Below, in pieces: positions 51,628-53,229 of a DNA stretch of 53,229 nucleotides. A model generated the notes under the pieces. It did no database searches, was not told where the DNA came from, and worked only from the letters and a program-made list of their open reading frames with translations. Both the position numbers and the translations under genes were made by a program. This stretch comes from an uncultured Flavobacteriales bacterium. Its GTDB lineage: Bacteria > Bacteroidota > Bacteroidia > Flavobacteriales_D > Sanyastnellaceae. The stretch covers positions 1 to 53,229 of the forward strand of contig CAJQLF010000050.1 in assembly GCA_905479115.1 (NCBI GenBank), written 5' to 3'. Each line of letters opens with the position of its first letter. Within the stretch, counting starts at the first letter, position 1.

Positions 51628-53229
51628 ATGAGCCGTATTCTACTGCTTTGCGCCGGAATTTTGTTTTCCGGACTCACTTTTGGTCAGTATTCACTGACAG
51701 TTTCCGAGCATGCCACTGACATTGTTCCGGGTCAAACGACTTACCGGATTTACGTCGACATGGTCAATGACACCGACTTTCTAAGCTCGGTGTACGGAAA
51801 TAATATCGATCCACTCTCATTCTCTACAGAGCTGGGATTTTACAATGACCCATTTGGATCTACTGTAGCGTCTGGAGTTAATCCTGCGTTCTTTACCTTC
51901 TTTCCAACCCTGGCTGCGGATAGCTGGATAACCATCGGAATTGATAGCCAAAACACGGGCGACGAGGTCGCCATCAGTGTGGTGGAAGATTCATCTGACC
52001 CGTTTGTTGCAGCATTCCAAGAAGGATCTGACATTGATGGGCAAGACTTTGATTTGGACACCCAGACTGGAGGAGCATGGTATGTGTTGAATGGAACACC
52101 GAACGGTTTGCCCAACGATGATGGGCAAGTTTTGGTGATGCAGTTTACGGCTCTTACAGAAGCGACCTTTTCAGGTGCGTTTAACTTTCAAATCTTTGGG
52201 GAAGGCGACGGCACTACGGATATTCGGAAGACAATTGCGTTTGATGGAACAGGGACTTTCTTCCAAGAAGGAGAAGGCGGTGGTGGACCTGACCCGGTTT
52301 TGGGTTGCACGGATGAATCAGCTTGTAATTTTAACATCGACGCGACTGAGGATGACGGTTCATGCCTCGCCTTGGACGAGTGCGGTGTATGCGGCGGTGA
52401 CGGTATTGCCGACGGCGCTTGCGATTGCGACGGCAACGGTCCTGCAACAGGCTATGACTGTGATGGCAATTGCTTGAACGATGCGGACGGCGACGGTACG
52501 TGCGATGAATTTGAAACATCGGGTTGCACCGATGCGTCGGCTTGTAACTTTAACGCAGACGCGACGGATGACGACGGCTCATGCTTGGCCTTGGACGAGT
52601 GCGGTGTATGCGGAGGTGACGGCATTGCTGAGGGTGAATGCGACTGCGATGGCAATGTGCTTGATGAGTGCGGCGTTTGCGGTGGTGACGGCATTGCCGA
52701 GGGCGAATGCGATTGCGATGGCAACGTGGTAGATGCTTTGGGTGTTTGCGGCGGATCATGCACATCGGATGCCAACGGAAACGGCGTATGTGATGACGCA
52801 GAATTGCTCGGTTGTACGGATGCGACTGCTTGCAACTATGACGCGGATGCAACAGACGATGACGGTTCGTGTGATTACTGCTCTTGTGCTGGTGAAGAGA
52901 CCGGCGGTGGTGAATCGAGCGGTTATACGTTGACGGTCGAAGAGTACGCGAACGATATTATCCCTGGACAAGTCACGTACCGTTGGTATGTGGATATGGC
53001 GAATGGCGACGATTTCTTGAGCTCAGTTTATGGAAACGATAGTGACCCGCTCGAAATGAGCACGGAGAATGGATTCTACAACGATCCATTTGGTGCATCT
53101 GTAGCTACGGGTATCAACCCAGCCTTTATTGCAGTTTTCCCAACGATTGGAGGAGATAGCTGGATCACGATTGGATTGGACAGCCAAAACACAGGCGACG
53201 AGGTTGCTATCAGTGTTGTTGAAGATTCC
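51628..53229 (+). CDS. Large secreted repeat protein, 3' truncated by the window edge
   Basis: The ATG at 51628 opens a signal peptide ([20 protein letters not shown]) and the frame is open for 534 codons to the right edge. A first module of about 102 residues ([20 protein letters not shown]...[17 protein letters not shown]) is followed by about 100 further residues. A Cys-rich block follows at 52303-52887 with three GCTD..ACN(F/Y)..DATDDDGSC units and three [12 protein letters not shown](E/D)G units. Then a second copy of the first module begins ([20 protein letters not shown]...) and runs to the edge. The Asp-rich, Cys-rich block is probably calcium-binding or disulfide-rich linker. The function is unknown. 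A T9SS sorting tail is expected beyond the window, as in its neighbours. Confidence 0.85.
   Translation, partial: MSRILLLCAGILFSGLTFGQYSLTVSEHATDIVPGQTTYRIYVDMVNDTDFLSSVYGNNIDPLSFSTELGFYNDPFGSTVASGVNPAFFTFFPTLAADSWITIGIDSQNTGDEVAISVVEDSSDPFVAAFQEGSDIDGQDFDLDTQTGGAWYVLNGTPNGLPNDDGQVLVMQFTALTEATFSGAFNFQIFGEGDGTTDIRKTIAFDGTGTFFQEGEGGGGPDPVLGCTDESACNFNIDATEDDGSCLALDECGVCGGDGIADGACDCDGNGPATGYDCDGNCLNDADGDGTCDEFETSGCTDASACNFNADATDDDGSCLALDECGVCGGDGIAEGECDCDGNVLDECGVCGGDGIAEGECDCDGNVVDALGVCGGSCTSDANGNGVCDDAELLGCTDATACNYDADATDDDGSCDYCSCAGEETGGGESSGYTLTVEEYANDIIPGQVTYRWYVDMANGDDFLSSVYGNDSDPLEMSTENGFYNDPFGASVATGINPAFIAVFPTIGGDSWITIGLDSQNTGDEVAISVVEDS
51688..53229 (+). repeat. Duplicated module of about 102 residues: 51688-51993 and 52924-53229
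   Basis: Both copies share LTV.E..(T/N)DI(V/I)[23 protein letters not shown] or VNPAF, DSWITIG(I/L)[17 protein letters not shown] at the protein level, with synonymous divergence at the DNA level. The second copy is still running at the window edge. Confidence 0.85.
52303..52887 (+). repeat. Cys/Asp-rich tandem repeat block
   Basis: GCTD-type units begin at about 52303, 52522 and 52810; ECGVCGGDG units lie near 52378, 52600 and 52666, with CDCDGN spacers. Some DNA copies are nearly identical over about 60 bases, so unequal recombination can change copy number. The same GCTD motif occurs three times in the subtilase at 43285-46143. Confidence 0.85.

Noticed and set aside
52303-52887. Possible CRISPR-like array
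   Set aside because: The repeats are in-frame protein repeats with conserved Cys/Asp coding and no unique spacers of constant length.

Overview
The window looks like chromosomal DNA of a marine Bacteroidota, most likely a Flavobacteriales-type organism. The reasons are a SusC/SusD pair with a PKD surface lipoprotein, at least seven secreted proteins ending in type A or type B type-IX-secretion (T9SS) sorting domains, IgGFc-binding-like adhesins, Cys-rich 'GCTD..ACN(Y/F)D..A..DDGSC' repeats, TAnnTTTG-like promoter boxes, a monomeric isocitrate dehydrogenase and a Brp/Blh-type carotene dioxygenase. No tRNA, rRNA, CRISPR array, insertion sequence or phage gene was seen. No recognisable transcription factor or sigma factor is encoded, and no gene-free gap exceeds about 250 bases.

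Layout. 1-16.5 kb plus the gene to 19.3 kb is a beta-glucan (probably laminarin) utilisation locus. It holds the tail of a surface glycan-binding protein running in from the left edge, two paralogous Calx-beta/GH16 lipoproteins, susC-susD-PKD lipoprotein, a cupin, and a GH5 enzyme with two CBM6-like domains and a sorting tail. Interspersed are two secreted alpha/beta hydrolases, a PNGase F-like lipoprotein and the housekeeping icd gene. A 17-bp palindrome lies between the divergent second GH16 and GH5 genes.

19.3-33.7 kb is a run of six minus-strand genes with short gaps: acs, an IgGFc-type adhesin, blh, a paralogous adhesin, a BNR/sortilin-type secreted protein and a LamG-fused phosphodiesterase. 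The blh start overlaps the stop of the first adhesin (ATGA). Placing a retinal-forming enzyme between two T9SS adhesins, with no rhodopsin gene in view, is the oddest arrangement in the window.

33.7-43.2 kb holds an orphan small protein resembling the PqqD/RRE winged-helix fold, a small lipoprotein, and a nucleoside-salvage block. The block is AMP nucleosidase, divergent from cdd, then an unknown candidate outer-membrane protein, nupC and deoA. These are followed by a nitroreductase, TerC and asnB. The unknown protein sits between cdd and nupC at operon spacing and is a candidate outer-membrane nucleoside channel.

43.2-53.2 kb holds a secreted subtilase whose catalytic Asp position is Glu, a tightly overlapping minus-strand group (prolyl oligopeptidase, pseudouridine synthase, PlsC, methyltransferase), a small RRM protein with a palindromic terminator, and the 5' part of a large repeat protein that runs off the right edge.

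Functions come from motif and family recognition by eye. No database search was run.
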